Origin: Pseudochelatococcus lubricantis
GTDB taxonomy: Bacteria > Pseudomonadota > Alphaproteobacteria > Rhizobiales > Beijerinckiaceae
Assembly: GCF_042432495.1 (NCBI RefSeq)
Contig: NZ_JBHLXC010000006.1
Location: forward strand, 124,001-188,000
DNA: 64,000 bases
Reading direction: 5' to 3'
Below the pieces are notes generated by a model, which was not told the origin of the DNA, ran no database searches, and saw only the letters and a program-made list of their open reading frames with translations. Positions 51,641 through 59,210 of the stretch are shown one piece after another; the stretch's first letter is position 1; the number at the start of each line of letters is the position of its first letter. The position numbers and the translations under genes are program-made.

Positions 51641-52914
51641 CAAACCGCCTCGCGGAACGCGATGACATTGTTCGATCGTTCGCCCCGGCAAGCCGCGCCC
51701 CATGCCACCATAAGAGCGCGACGGCGCTCAAGCATGTCGCTACGACGATAGGCGCGTTCGACTTCGCTACCTACAGTATGCGCGAGCGCGATTTCAGCCA
51801 TGTCGCGGGCAACGCCCGTTTCCGCCGCCCAATCGCGGAAGGTGCTGCGCAGGCCGTGAGGGACCGCAGGACGGCCGGAACGCGGGTCAACCCATCCCTT
51901 GCGCTCCTGCGCCGTTTCGGCTTCCTGCATCCGCCGCATGACGGCCGACAGCGACATATCAGACAGCGCGCCGCCCCGCGCGGCCGGGAACACATAGGGG
52001 CTTCCTTCAACCCGTGGCAGCGCCTTCAACAGCGCCAACGCGTCGGGCGTCAGCGGAATGCGGTGTTCGCGCTTGGCCTTCATCCGATTGGCCGGGATGG
52101 TCCATAATCCCGCTTCCATGTCGAATTCGTCCCAAGTCGCGCCGCGAACTTCGCCGGATCGGGACGCGCACAAGGTCAAGAATTCGAGCGCCCGCGCCGA
52201 CATACCTTCGCGCTTGCGCAGTCCGGCGAACCATCCGGGTAAGTCCGATAAGGACAGCGCCGGTTGATTGTCCTTCGCCGCAACGGCGCTTGGCTTCGGC
52301 AACAGTTCCTTCAAATTACCCGCCCATCGGGCCGGGTTATCGCCAGTGCGGAAGCCTGCGACCGTTGCCCAAGACAAGACAGCTTCGACACGGCCGCGAA
52401 GGCGTGAAGCGGTTTCGGTCTTTTCAGCCCAAATCGGTTCCAAGACCCGAAGCACGTCCGGCATGGCAATGTGGGCAATGTTCATCTTGCCCAAGACAGG
52501 CGCGGCATAGGTGTCAAGCGTGCTTCGCCATTGCTTGCGATGCTTTTCGTTCCTGAACTCGCCGTCCTTCTTGGCGAGATATTTATCAATGGCGTCGTTG
52601 AACGTGATCGTCTTCGCCGCGTCGATAGCGGCTTTCAATCGAGCGGCGTTTCGTTCCTCGATAGGGTCTTTGCCTTCGGCTACGACCTTGCGCAAATCGG
52701 CGGCTTTCGCCCTTGCTTCGGCCAAGCTCAAGGTATGGATCGGCCCAATGCCCATGCCGCGTGTCCGGCCGTTGAGCGTGAACTTGAAAACCCATGATTT
52801 AGTGCTGTCGAACCGGCTGACTTGGAGATACAGCCCGCCGCCGTCGCTGTAGTGCCCCGGTTCCGTTTTGGTTCTGACTTCGGCCGCTGAAAGCCGATGG
52901 ATGCCCCTTGCCAT
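51640..52914 (-). CDS. int: Tyrosine-type site-specific integrase (P4-like, DUF4102 N-terminus)
   Basis: A 424-residue integrase. The N-terminus (1-90) is the DUF4102 arm-binding domain (YSDGGGLYLQVS). A core-binding SAM-like domain spans about 100-200. The catalytic residues are Arg252 (SRSGEVRG), His353 and Arg356 (HGLRSTFRDW), His379 (ALAHTVG) and Tyr389 (VERAYRRSD), so the active site is complete. It lies at the element end far from the tRNA and reads inward. TCTACTAAC boxes sit just before its start and near the opposite end. Confidence 0.94.
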   Translation of the reverse strand: MARGIHRLSAAEVRTKTEPGHYSDGGGLYLQVSRFDSTKSWVFKFTLNGRTRGMGIGPIHTLSLAEARAKAADLRKVVAEGKDPIEERNAARLKAAIDAAKTITFNDAIDKYLAKKDGEFRNEKHRKQWRSTLDTYAAPVLGKMNIAHIAMPDVLRVLEPIWAEKTETASRLRGRVEAVLSWATVAGFRTGDNPARWAGNLKELLPKPSAVAAKDNQPALSLSDLPGWFAGLRKREGMSARALEFLTLCASRSGEVRGATWDEFDMEAGLWTIPANRMKAKREHRIPLTPDALALLKALPRVEGSPYVFPAARGGALSDMSLSAVMRRMQEAETAQERKGWVDPRSGRPAVPHGLRSTFRDWAAETGVARDMAEIALAHTVGSEVERAYRRSDMLERRRALMVAWGAACRGERSNNVIAFREAV

Positions 52915-53306
52915 GCCTTGCCCCTACTCACGTTCTACTAACAAAAATTGGCAGAATGTGAGAGACAAATCAAGAGTCGTGCAGAAAAATTATGCTCCTA
53001 AGTCATTGAGATAGAAGGGCTATGATAGACGTTCATGGAACGATGGAGACAATGCGATGGCGGCCACCCCTTCCGCCACTTCGGTATAAAATCGGGAACG
53101 CGGATTTCCCTCGTTTCGTAGCTATCAGCGTCCGCCGGTCAGGGGCTGATGTGTACAACTTGCGGTCATGGCTTCGATTCGAGATGCATGGCCTGGGCGT
53201 AGTCCCGCAGCACAGTCGGTCCCGCGATCCGCTCTGGGTCGAGCAGCCCTCGCGTCCGGACGCTGGCGGCAACCCGGACTATCTGAACCGAAGGCCGCTC
53301 CACAAG
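52915..53306. other. 392-base right-boundary region of the integrated element
   Basis: Holds the right-end box pair (52923-52942) and then a change from element-like to other DNA. No copy of the tRNA-Ser 3' end, no gene and no clear transposase remnant was found. Short open frames on both strands here look like chance. Confidence 0.4.
52923..52942 (+). repeat. Right-end TCTACTAAC box pair
   Basis: CCTACTCA at 52923-52930 and TCTACTAAC at 52934-52942, 11 bases apart, immediately upstream of the integrase gene. It mirrors the pair at 45229. Confidence 0.55.
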
Positions 53307-53804
53307 TCAGCCCGTAAGGGTGTTGGCTCGCCGGTCTGTCCTGCGCAGATATATGACCTGCGCAACCAGCGCGACGATCAGCATCGCGAACAGTGTGCCG
53401 AGCGCCCCCAACAGGATCGGCGAGCCGGGCGCAGCCGCGATCGGGTTCCCCTCCGGCACGCGCCTCAGCGTTTCAGACACCGATGGCACCAGCAGCAGAA
53501 AGACGGTCACGGTCAGGAGGATGGTCTCCAGATAGCGGGCCGCACGCCCCAGTCCCGACAGGCGACCAACGGTGAAACCGGCAACGAGCAACACCAGGGT
53601 TACAGCCGCAGCGACGTTACTCGCCGGCTGCTTCGCAACCAGGAAAACGGTAAGTCCGCCGATCAGCATAGAAATGAAATAGGCCGCACCTGCCGTGGAT
53701 CGGGGCACGATCCGCCCATGGCGGGCCAGCATCCAGATTGCGAGCGGGATGGCTGGCAGGCTTCCAAGCGTATGCACCCAGCCCAGGGGAGAGATCCCGA
53801 ACAT
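53307..53804 (-). CDS. Polytopic membrane protein of unknown function
   Basis: A 165-residue protein with about five membrane segments (LGWVHTLGSLPAIPLAIWML, AAYFISMLIGGLTVFLVA, VAAAVTLVLLVAGFTVG, TILLTVTVFLLLVPSV and ILLGALGTLFAMLIVALVAQVIYL). AAGGAAG lies before the ATG at 53804; the longer frame to 53900 was rejected. It follows the broken ohr gene by 137 bases on the same strand, possibly one transcript. Family not recognised with confidence. Confidence 0.72.
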   Translation of the reverse strand: MFGISPLGWVHTLGSLPAIPLAIWMLARHGRIVPRSTAGAAYFISMLIGGLTVFLVAKQPASNVAAAVTLVLLVAGFTVGRLSGLGRAARYLETILLTVTVFLLLVPSVSETLRRVPEGNPIAAAPGSPILLGALGTLFAMLIVALVAQVIYLRRTDRRANTLTG

Positions 53805-53941
53805 CTTTGCTTCCTTTACTGTTATCAATGAATGGCTGACTGTGGCCTGCCAGGCGGCCCCGGCTGTATCCGGCGCCTGCGATGGCCCGTTACTGACCAT
53901 CGCAGCTCAGGTTCTCTCAGACTGCGCCTGCGGGATCGGCT

Positions 53942-54366
53942 TCACAGGACGGTCAGGCCGACAGCGACATTGTTGCGGGTGGCATTCGAATAAGGGCAGG
54001 TCTGATGCGCCGCCTCGACCAGCCTCTGCGCCTCCTCGCGCGCAATGCCTGGCAGGCTGATCTCAAGATCGGCTGTGATGCCGAAACCGCCCTCGGAGCG
54101 CGGCCCGATGCCCACCGTCGCTGTGATTGCGGTCTCGGCAGGGATCTTCACTTTCTGCGTTGTGCCACGAGCTTGAGCGCGCCGAGAAAGCAGGCGGCGT
54201 AACCGGCTGCGAAGAGCTGTTCGGGATTGGTGCCCGCGCCACCGGCGCCACCCAGTTCCTGAGGGGTGGAGAGTCCGACTTCAAGACGGCCATCCTCACT
54301 ACGGGCCTGGCCGTCGCGGCCCCCGGCTGCTGTGGCCTTGGTGCTGTAGAGAACCTGGACTGACAT
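53942..54366 (-). pseudogene. ohr: ohr, organic hydroperoxide resistance protein, single-base frameshift
   Basis: Both halves of a 141-residue OsmC/Ohr peroxiredoxin are present but in different frames. The first half (from ATG 54366: MSVQVLYSTKATAAGGRDG to YAACFLGALKLVAQRRK) ends at a TGA at 54148-54150. The second half continues in the -1 frame from about 54151 with VKIPAETAITATVGIGPRSE to HQTCPYSNATRNN. Relatives read QRKVKIPA at this point, so one base is missing at the AAG/GTG junction. Both catalytic Cys are encoded, Cys59 in the first half and the CPYSN Cys in the second. The damage is recent, a sequencing error, or, less likely, a programmed -1 slip on AAG. Confidence 0.85.
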
Positions 54367-54379
54367 GGTCATTTCCTTA

Positions 54380-54393
54380 TTTATCATAATAAA
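54380..54393. promoter_or_regulatory. AT-rich near-palindrome before ohr
   Basis: TTTATCATAATAAA, palindromic except for one base pair, directly upstream of the ohr ribosome site. It may be part of the ohr promoter or a secondary OhrR site. Confidence 0.3.
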
Positions 54394-54445
54394 CATTGCT
54401 GCGATAATTTTCTTTGTATAGGCATCGGCGCGGCATGTCCAGCTT

Positions 54446-54465
54446 TTTGTTGTCGCGATAACAAA
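54446..54465. promoter_or_regulatory. Candidate OhrR operator between ohr and ohrR
   Basis: An inverted repeat with core TTGTTGTCGCGATAACAA (54447-54464), palindromic at 16 of 18 positions plus one further outer pair. It lies 20 bases before the ohrR ATG and about 80 bases before ohr in the divergent gap, the usual place for OhrR repression of both genes. Confidence 0.6.
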
Positions 54466-54484
54466 TTCCGTGATAAGCACAGCC

Positions 54485-54928
54485 ATGAGCTATAATCCGA
54501 CCCTTGAAGATCAGCTGTGCTTCTCGCTCTATGCGACTTCCATGGCGATCAACCGCCTCTACAAGCCGCTGCTGGATCAGCTGGGGATCACCTATCCGCA
54601 GTATCTGGTGCTGAACGTGTTGTGGGAGGAAGACGGCCGCAGTATCGGCGCGATCGCGACCCGGCTGGATCTGGAGCCAAGCACGATCACACCGCTGGTC
54701 AAGCGGCTGGAGGCGGCCGGGCTGGTCACGAGGACGCGGCGGCAGGATGATGAACGTGGGGTTCTGGTGGCGCTGACAGCGCGCGGCCGCGATCTCCGGA
54801 CCGAAAGCCGCTGCCTTGGCGAAGCACTTTTCGCCCACGCCGGGATGGCGGCGGAAGAGATGATCGCCCTTAACCGGGAGGTTCGGCGTTTGCATCAGGC
54901 GCTGACGGGTAAGGAAAGCGCATTGTAA
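54485..54928 (+). CDS. ohrR: OhrR, MarR-family organic hydroperoxide sensor-repressor
   Basis: A 147-residue MarR-fold repressor. It shows the peroxidatic Cys12 in LEDQLCFSLYATSMAINRLYKPLL (read in parts), the recognition helix IATRLDLEPSTITPLVKRLEAAGLV and the wing TRRQDDERGVLVALT. A second Cys at about 110 (ESRCLGEAL) fits the two-Cys OhrR type, which forms an intersubunit disulfide upon oxidation. It is intact although its target ohr is frameshifted. The ATG at 54485 was preferred over a GTG at 54470. Confidence 0.92.
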   Translation: MSYNPTLEDQLCFSLYATSMAINRLYKPLLDQLGITYPQYLVLNVLWEEDGRSIGAIATRLDLEPSTITPLVKRLEAAGLVTRTRRQDDERGVLVALTARGRDLRTESRCLGEALFAHAGMAAEEMIALNREVRRLHQALTGKESAL

Positions 54929-55378
54929 GGCGGGTCAGCGTTCGGGCAACGGCGGAGCACGACACACTGCGGGATATGATGCGCCCCGCCGCGCCTTGGC
55001 GAAGCCGGGGTCCATGGCGATGAACCGTTCCGGCATCGGCACGATGAGCCTGACGGGATCGGCGGCAGGCTGGCCGCTCTCGCGGGCCGGCGCCTCAGTA
55101 TAAGCGATCTGGATGGAATTCTCTAAAAGTTGCAGTCGCCTAACAGGTTGGAAATGGAGCCGAGCAGTGGGCGGCCAGCGGCGAGGCCGCTCCACACCAC
55201 CTTGCCGGCACGCATGAGGTCAGCTGTGTGGAAAATTGTGTCAGAGGCTTATAAGAACTGATACATTTTCCTCACTCTGGAGTCGGCAAGTTTAATAAAA
55301 CGAGAGAGACAGCCTCTATTTTTGATAAAAGTAAAATCTATAGAGTACTTTCTATAGAATTTGAATGGGCAAGCGAAA
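54929..55378. other. 450-base gap changing from GC-rich to AT-rich
   Basis: The first 260 bases are GC-rich, with an 86-codon minus-strand frame (54935-55195) that matches no known family and has no ribosome site. From about 55200 the DNA becomes AT-rich and carries the twin TCTATAGA boxes before the DUF262 gene. Confidence 0.35.
55337..55358. promoter_or_regulatory. Twin TCTATAGA palindromes upstream of the DUF262-HNH gene
   Basis: Two perfect copies of the 8-bp palindrome TCTATAGA at 55337-55344 and 55351-55358, 14 bases apart, 20-40 bases before the start codon. This arrangement is typical of an operator for a dimeric repressor, possibly silencing a toxic nuclease gene. Confidence 0.5.
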
Positions 55379-56773
55379 ATGCAGGATGGAACTTCAGAAA
55401 TGACGAAAAAGACATTAACTGAATCTGAAAATTATCTTGATGAAATAGATAATGATAAAGAAGAATTCGACGGTTCAGATGAAGGAAGTTTGGTTATTTC
55501 AGGAGATAGAAAATTTATACTTGAAAAAGCGGACAGAAGCCTGTCCGAACTTCATAGATGGCATAAGAATGGACGCATAATAGTCGACCCAGAGTGGCAA
55601 AGAAATTACGTGTGGGACAAGAACAGAGCATCAAAACTCATAGAATCTTTCTTGATAGATATTCCAGTTCCAGTAATTTACCTTGCAAAGAGAGAAGATG
55701 GTAAATATGAGGTTATTGATGGTTTGCAGCGCCTAACTACAGTTTTTAAGTTTCTCGATAACGAATTTAAACTACAAGAAATGGAGTTAATACCAAATAT
55801 ATCAGGAAAGTATTTTAGAGATATAGGATATGAATATCAAAATAAATTAGAAGACTCGCTTCTTAGATCGTTTGAGATGGCAAGCACATCCGGCGATATG
55901 CATTTTATTGTATTCGAAAGGATTAATACTGGCAGTGTGAAATTAAACGATATGGAAATACGCAATTGCTTATATAGGGGGCCTCTAAACAATCTGCTAA
56001 AGGAACTGTCAGATAATTCAGATATGAAGAAAAGTTTAAATCAGAAAGGAAGTAAAGACAGGATGCAAGATCGCGCGCTTGTTTTGCGCTTTCTTGCTTT
56101 TTATGAAAGAACGCACTATAAATGCGAAAAGGGCTTAAAGAAATTTTTAAATGAATTTTTAGATGTATATCGGAATGCAAACATAGAAAAGATAGAAGAG
56201 TATAGAAAAATTTTTTCAAAATGTATGAAAGCATGTTTAACTGTATTCGGGGATGCATCATACAGGCTTAAAAGCGATGTTGCGAAACTAAATTCAAAAA
56301 GTTCGGGTGAGTGGTCAACTCGACCAAATGCTGCAATTTTTCAAGTCATCGCAACTTCTTTTGCTAAGTATGATTTGGCATCAATTACGAAGAATTCAGA
56401 CGCAATATATGAAGAATATCTTGACATGATAAGCAGTGATGAACTGTGGGTTGATAGAGTTCGGCGAGCTACTGGTGAAACAACTCGTTTATTTTATACT
56501 TTTGATACTTGGAATAAACGTCTCGCTGAAATCATGTCCGAAAAGGTCACTCCCACAGATAAACGGCTGTTTTCCCGCCAACTAAAGAAAGAAATGTTTG
56601 ATGCAGATCAAACATGCAGAATTTGTAATCAAAAGATATCGATGATTGACGACGCGGCTCTTGATCATGATTTAGCGTATTGGAGAGGCGGACGTACAAT
56701 TCCTGAAAATGCACAGTTAGTTCACCGTCTTTGTAATTTAAAAAAAGGAGGTATGAATCATAGTTCGCAGTGA
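55379..56773 (+). CDS. DUF262 and HNH endonuclease domain protein (candidate antiphage nuclease)
   Basis: A 464-residue protein. The N-terminal DUF262 domain (about 50-260) has PEWQRNYVWD at 71-80, IESFLIDIPVPVIYLA and the nucleotide-site motif DGLQRLTT at 114-121 (usually DGQQR). The middle is helical. The C-terminal HNH domain has Cys413 and Cys416 (CRIC), the catalytic DHD at 429-431, Asn444 in PENAQLVH and a second zinc pair with Cys452 (RLCNLKKG). DUF262-HNH proteins include GmrSD- and SspE-related defence nucleases. The gene is strongly AT-rich against 60%-plus GC neighbours, a clear sign of transfer. Starts at 55361 (TTG), 55379 and 55400 are possible. No PT or glucosyl-DNA genes are near. 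Confidence 0.85.
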   Translation: MQDGTSEMTKKTLTESENYLDEIDNDKEEFDGSDEGSLVISGDRKFILEKADRSLSELHRWHKNGRIIVDPEWQRNYVWDKNRASKLIESFLIDIPVPVIYLAKREDGKYEVIDGLQRLTTVFKFLDNEFKLQEMELIPNISGKYFRDIGYEYQNKLEDSLLRSFEMASTSGDMHFIVFERINTGSVKLNDMEIRNCLYRGPLNNLLKELSDNSDMKKSLNQKGSKDRMQDRALVLRFLAFYERTHYKCEKGLKKFLNEFLDVYRNANIEKIEEYRKIFSKCMKACLTVFGDASYRLKSDVAKLNSKSSGEWSTRPNAAIFQVIATSFAKYDLASITKNSDAIYEEYLDMISSDELWVDRVRRATGETTRLFYTFDTWNKRLAEIMSEKVTPTDKRLFSRQLKKEMFDADQTCRICNQKISMIDDAALDHDLAYWRGGRTIPENAQLVHRLCNLKKGGMNHSSQ

Positions 56774-57891
56774 GTTTAGAGCACGGTTTGGCCTGTATGG
56801 ATTTGGCAAAACCGTCAATATTCGGCGGTGGGCTGCAGTTTGATGGCCTACTCCTTCGACAGCGGGAGCCGCGTCGGGCAGTTTTCGATGATAGTAGGTG
56901 AGATATTACTGCCGCCGAAATCGAAAGCTAAGACCTGCGCGGCGGCTCTGCGGTGCCATGAGGGCGAGCAGCACCAACTTGCCCCCACCGTCGGGCCGAC
57001 GACGAGAGTCTGGCCCACGTTGCCGACGTGGCGGCTAAAGCGGAACCGGGTCGAGCCTTCGATCTCGCCGAAAATAGCGGGAGCGCGCTGAAATGCTCAC
57101 CCTGTTCCGGTCCCGCCCAAACCGCTGAAAGCGGAATCAGGTGGGTGAGATTGAGCGTCGAGACTGGCGATTGTGGGGCGTTCGTATAGGCGTGTCCGGG
57201 GAGAGCCAAGCCAGATGGCGTCATGCCCGCGAAGAGGGCCGGCGACTTCCCGTTCGGTATGTTCTCAGCGGCGAAGATTCCGGCTAGTTCCTGGAACCTG
57301 ATGGCGAGGCACCGCAGTGAAGGATTAATATTTGTGAGCAAAGTGCGTCGGCAACCGACGCGCTTCGCTTCAAGATGAACTTCGCGGTTGCGGGCGCGAT
57401 GCGCACGAAAGCAGCACTCTATAGTCAGAGATAGCCCCCAGTCTCCCGCTAAGGACGCCCGAACCCACCAATTGCCGAGAAGGCTCAAAAGTCCGAAAGC
57501 ATATCAAAACCTTATGGAAATCTTGCCGTGATTATCTCCGTCGGGAACTGTCCGCCATCTGCCGGTTGCCGCCGATAATCGCGCCGGTTCTCATTGCGGC
57601 TGTTCTGTCAAACGCTTACACCGTTCGATACAGTGCGCAAAGAGCGATTCGATGTATCTGCCACCTGGCCGGGGAAAGAAATGGCCATTCTGTAGCCAGC
57701 ATCCCGACCTGCCGCAGGCAGGTGGAGGGTGAACGGCGGACTTTGGCGGTCAGCCGTTTCTCTGGCGGGCGGGCATAATACGTCGGCCGACGGCATCGAT
57801 TTTGATTATGGATGCCACATATACCGGCGAATGGGACATCGAGAACCGGAGAATACTGCCGGCAAATGCAGGCAAGAGAGGGGGAGTTTTC
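56774..57891. other. 1118-base region of degenerate DNA
   Basis: No intact gene is supported. Frames of 87 (56828-57091, plus) and 186 codons (56928-57488, minus) overlap and look unlike proteins (Ser/Arg/Ala-rich, no domain). The GC content returns to that of the chromosome by about 56900. It probably marks the decayed right end of the accessory region. The last 110 bases are the leader of the glycerate kinase gene, with a good GAGGGGGAG ribosome site. Confidence 0.4.
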
Positions 57892-59163
57892 ATGGAATGG
57901 ACCGACACACGGGCGCGCCGCGTCCTTCGCAGGCTTTTCGATGCCGGTGTCTCCAGCGCCGATCCGCGGCGTGTTCTGGCCGCGCATCTGCCGGAGCGTC
58001 CGAAGGGCCGTTGCGTGGTGGTCGGCGCGGGCAAGGCGTCTGCCCTGATGGCGCAGGCCGTCGAGGAGGCATGGCCCGATGTGCCGTTGAGCGGCGTCGT
58101 GGTGACGCGCTACGGCCACGCCGCGGCGACGCGGCAGATCGAGGTTGTCGAGGCCGCGCATCCGGTGCCGGACGAGAATAGCGAACGTGCCGCGCGGCGT
58201 ATTCTTGCGGCTGTGCAGGGTCTGGGTCCGGACGATCTCGTCCTCGCGCTGATTTCGGGAGGCGGCTCGTCCCTGCTGGCGTTGCCGGTGGAGGGCGTGA
58301 CGCTCGCCGACAAGCGCGCGGTCAACCGCCTGCTGCTGGCTTCCGGCGCCGATATCGGCCTGATGAATGCCGTGCGCCGCCGCCTTTCCGCCATCAAGGG
58401 CGGCAAGCTTGCCGCGGCAGCTGCGCCGGCACGGGTGGTGACGCTCGCCATTTCCGACGTGCCCGGCGACGATCCGCTCACCATCGCCTCGGGGCCAACG
58501 GTGCCTGTGGGTGCAGAAGAGCCGGATATCGGCGCGTTCGTGGCGCGTGTGGCGGGCGATCTGCCGGCGCATCTGGTGCCTTTGCTCGCCGGAAGCGGCG
58601 GCGGCACGCCACGGGAGGGCGAGCGGCTGGATTACCGGCTCATCGCAACGCCCGTTCTGGCGTTGCGCGCGGCGGCGGAGGCAGCGCGCGCGGAGGGCCT
58701 GACGCCGGTCATTCTGGGCGACGCGCTGGAGGGCGAAGCGCGTGAACTGGGGACCGCCATGGCCGGCATCGCCCGGTCCGTGCGACGCCACGGCGAGCCG
58801 GCGGCGCCACCCGCCGTGCTACTCTCGGGCGGGGAAACGACGGTGAGTATCGGCAACGGGCCTGCGGGCCGGGGCGGCCGCAACACCGCGTTTCTGCTGG
58901 GCATGCTGATTGCCCTGAAGGGCGATCCCGGCATCTGGGCGCTTGCCGGCGACACCGACGGCATCGATGGCACGGAGGATGCCGCCGGTGCGATCGTCGC
59001 GCCCGATTCATGGCAGCGCGCGCTCGCCGCCGGGCTCGACCCCGCCGCCGTTCTGGCACGGCACGACAGCTACAGCCTTTTCGAGGCGGTCGGCGACCTC
59101 GTCGTGACAGGGCCGACGCTGACGAACGTCAACGACCTGCGCGCGATCCTCATCGCAGGCTGA
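57892..59163 (+). CDS. Glycerate 2-kinase, type 2 (GckA/TtuD family, MOFRL domain)
   Basis: A 423-residue kinase that phosphorylates D-glycerate; the family is also annotated as hydroxypyruvate reductase TtuD in tartrate operons. N-terminal domain marks are VVVGAGKASALMAQAVEEA, ALISGGGSSLLALP and KRAVNRLLLASGADIGLMNAVRRRLSAIKGGKLA (read in parts). The C-terminal MOFRL domain has LLSGGETTVSI, GRGGRNTAFLLG and ALAGDTDGIDGTEDAAGA. GAGGGGGAG precedes the ATG at 57892; the in-frame ATG at 57802 is less likely. Together with the tartrate-type dehydrogenase and hydroxyacid dehydrogenase it could complete a tartrate-to-glycolysis route. Confidence 0.92.
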   Translation: MEWTDTRARRVLRRLFDAGVSSADPRRVLAAHLPERPKGRCVVVGAGKASALMAQAVEEAWPDVPLSGVVVTRYGHAAATRQIEVVEAAHPVPDENSERAARRILAAVQGLGPDDLVLALISGGGSSLLALPVEGVTLADKRAVNRLLLASGADIGLMNAVRRRLSAIKGGKLAAAAAPARVVTLAISDVPGDDPLTIASGPTVPVGAEEPDIGAFVARVAGDLPAHLVPLLAGSGGGTPREGERLDYRLIATPVLALRAAAEAARAEGLTPVILGDALEGEARELGTAMAGIARSVRRHGEPAAPPAVLLSGGETTVSIGNGPAGRGGRNTAFLLGMLIALKGDPGIWALAGDTDGIDGTEDAAGAIVAPDSWQRALAAGLDPAAVLARHDSYSLFEAVGDLVVTGPTLTNVNDLRAILIAG

Positions 59164-59174
59164 GGCCGAAAACC

Positions 59175-59202
59175 GGCGGATCGTCGCGTCTCTTGATCCG
59201 CC
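59175..59202. terminator. Hairpin between convergent glycerate kinase and CoA-transferase genes
   Basis: An 8-bp perfect stem GGCGGATC/GATCCGCC with a 12-base loop, in the 47-base convergent gap. Read leftward it is followed by CCGGTTTTCGG, a weak T-rich tail. Confidence 0.4.
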
Positions 59203-59210
59203 CGGCTCTC

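Larger units (their letters stand above)
45188..52960. mobile_element. Compact integrated element (satellite- or IME-like) beside tRNA-Ser
   Basis: About 7.8 kb. It contains a tyrosine integrase (right end), an AlpA-type regulator, a RepA-like ATPase with primase-associated N-terminus, six small unknown genes on the minus strand and a two-gene plus-strand cargo at the tRNA side. Most minus genes overlap by ATGA and end at one terminator. Structural, packaging and conjugation genes are absent, so it must be mobilised by something else or be a phage-satellite-like or plasmid-like element. Boundaries are inferred from the tRNA on the left and the last TCTACTAAC box on the right; no direct att repeat was identified. 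Confidence 0.72.

Noticed and set aside
53022..53831. A 269-codon plus-strand frame after the integrase
   Set aside because: It covers the membrane-protein gene antisense and the element boundary; no domain or ribosome site.
54140..54160. Programmed ribosomal frameshift in ohr
   Set aside because: There is no heptamer slippery sequence or downstream structure, and Ohr genes are not known to need one; a mutation or read error is simpler.
54935..55195. An 86-codon minus-strand frame downstream of ohrR
   Set aside because: No family match or ribosome site; could be a remnant but cannot be supported.
56928..57488. A 186-codon minus-strand frame in the gap after the DUF262 gene
   Set aside because: No recognisable domain, unusual composition, and no ribosome site; kept only as part of the degenerate gap.
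45188..57891. A second copy of the tRNA-Ser 3' end as attachment site
   Set aside because: I looked for the T-arm and acceptor sequence after the integrase and through to 57891 and found only 8-base chance matches (for example at 57551).
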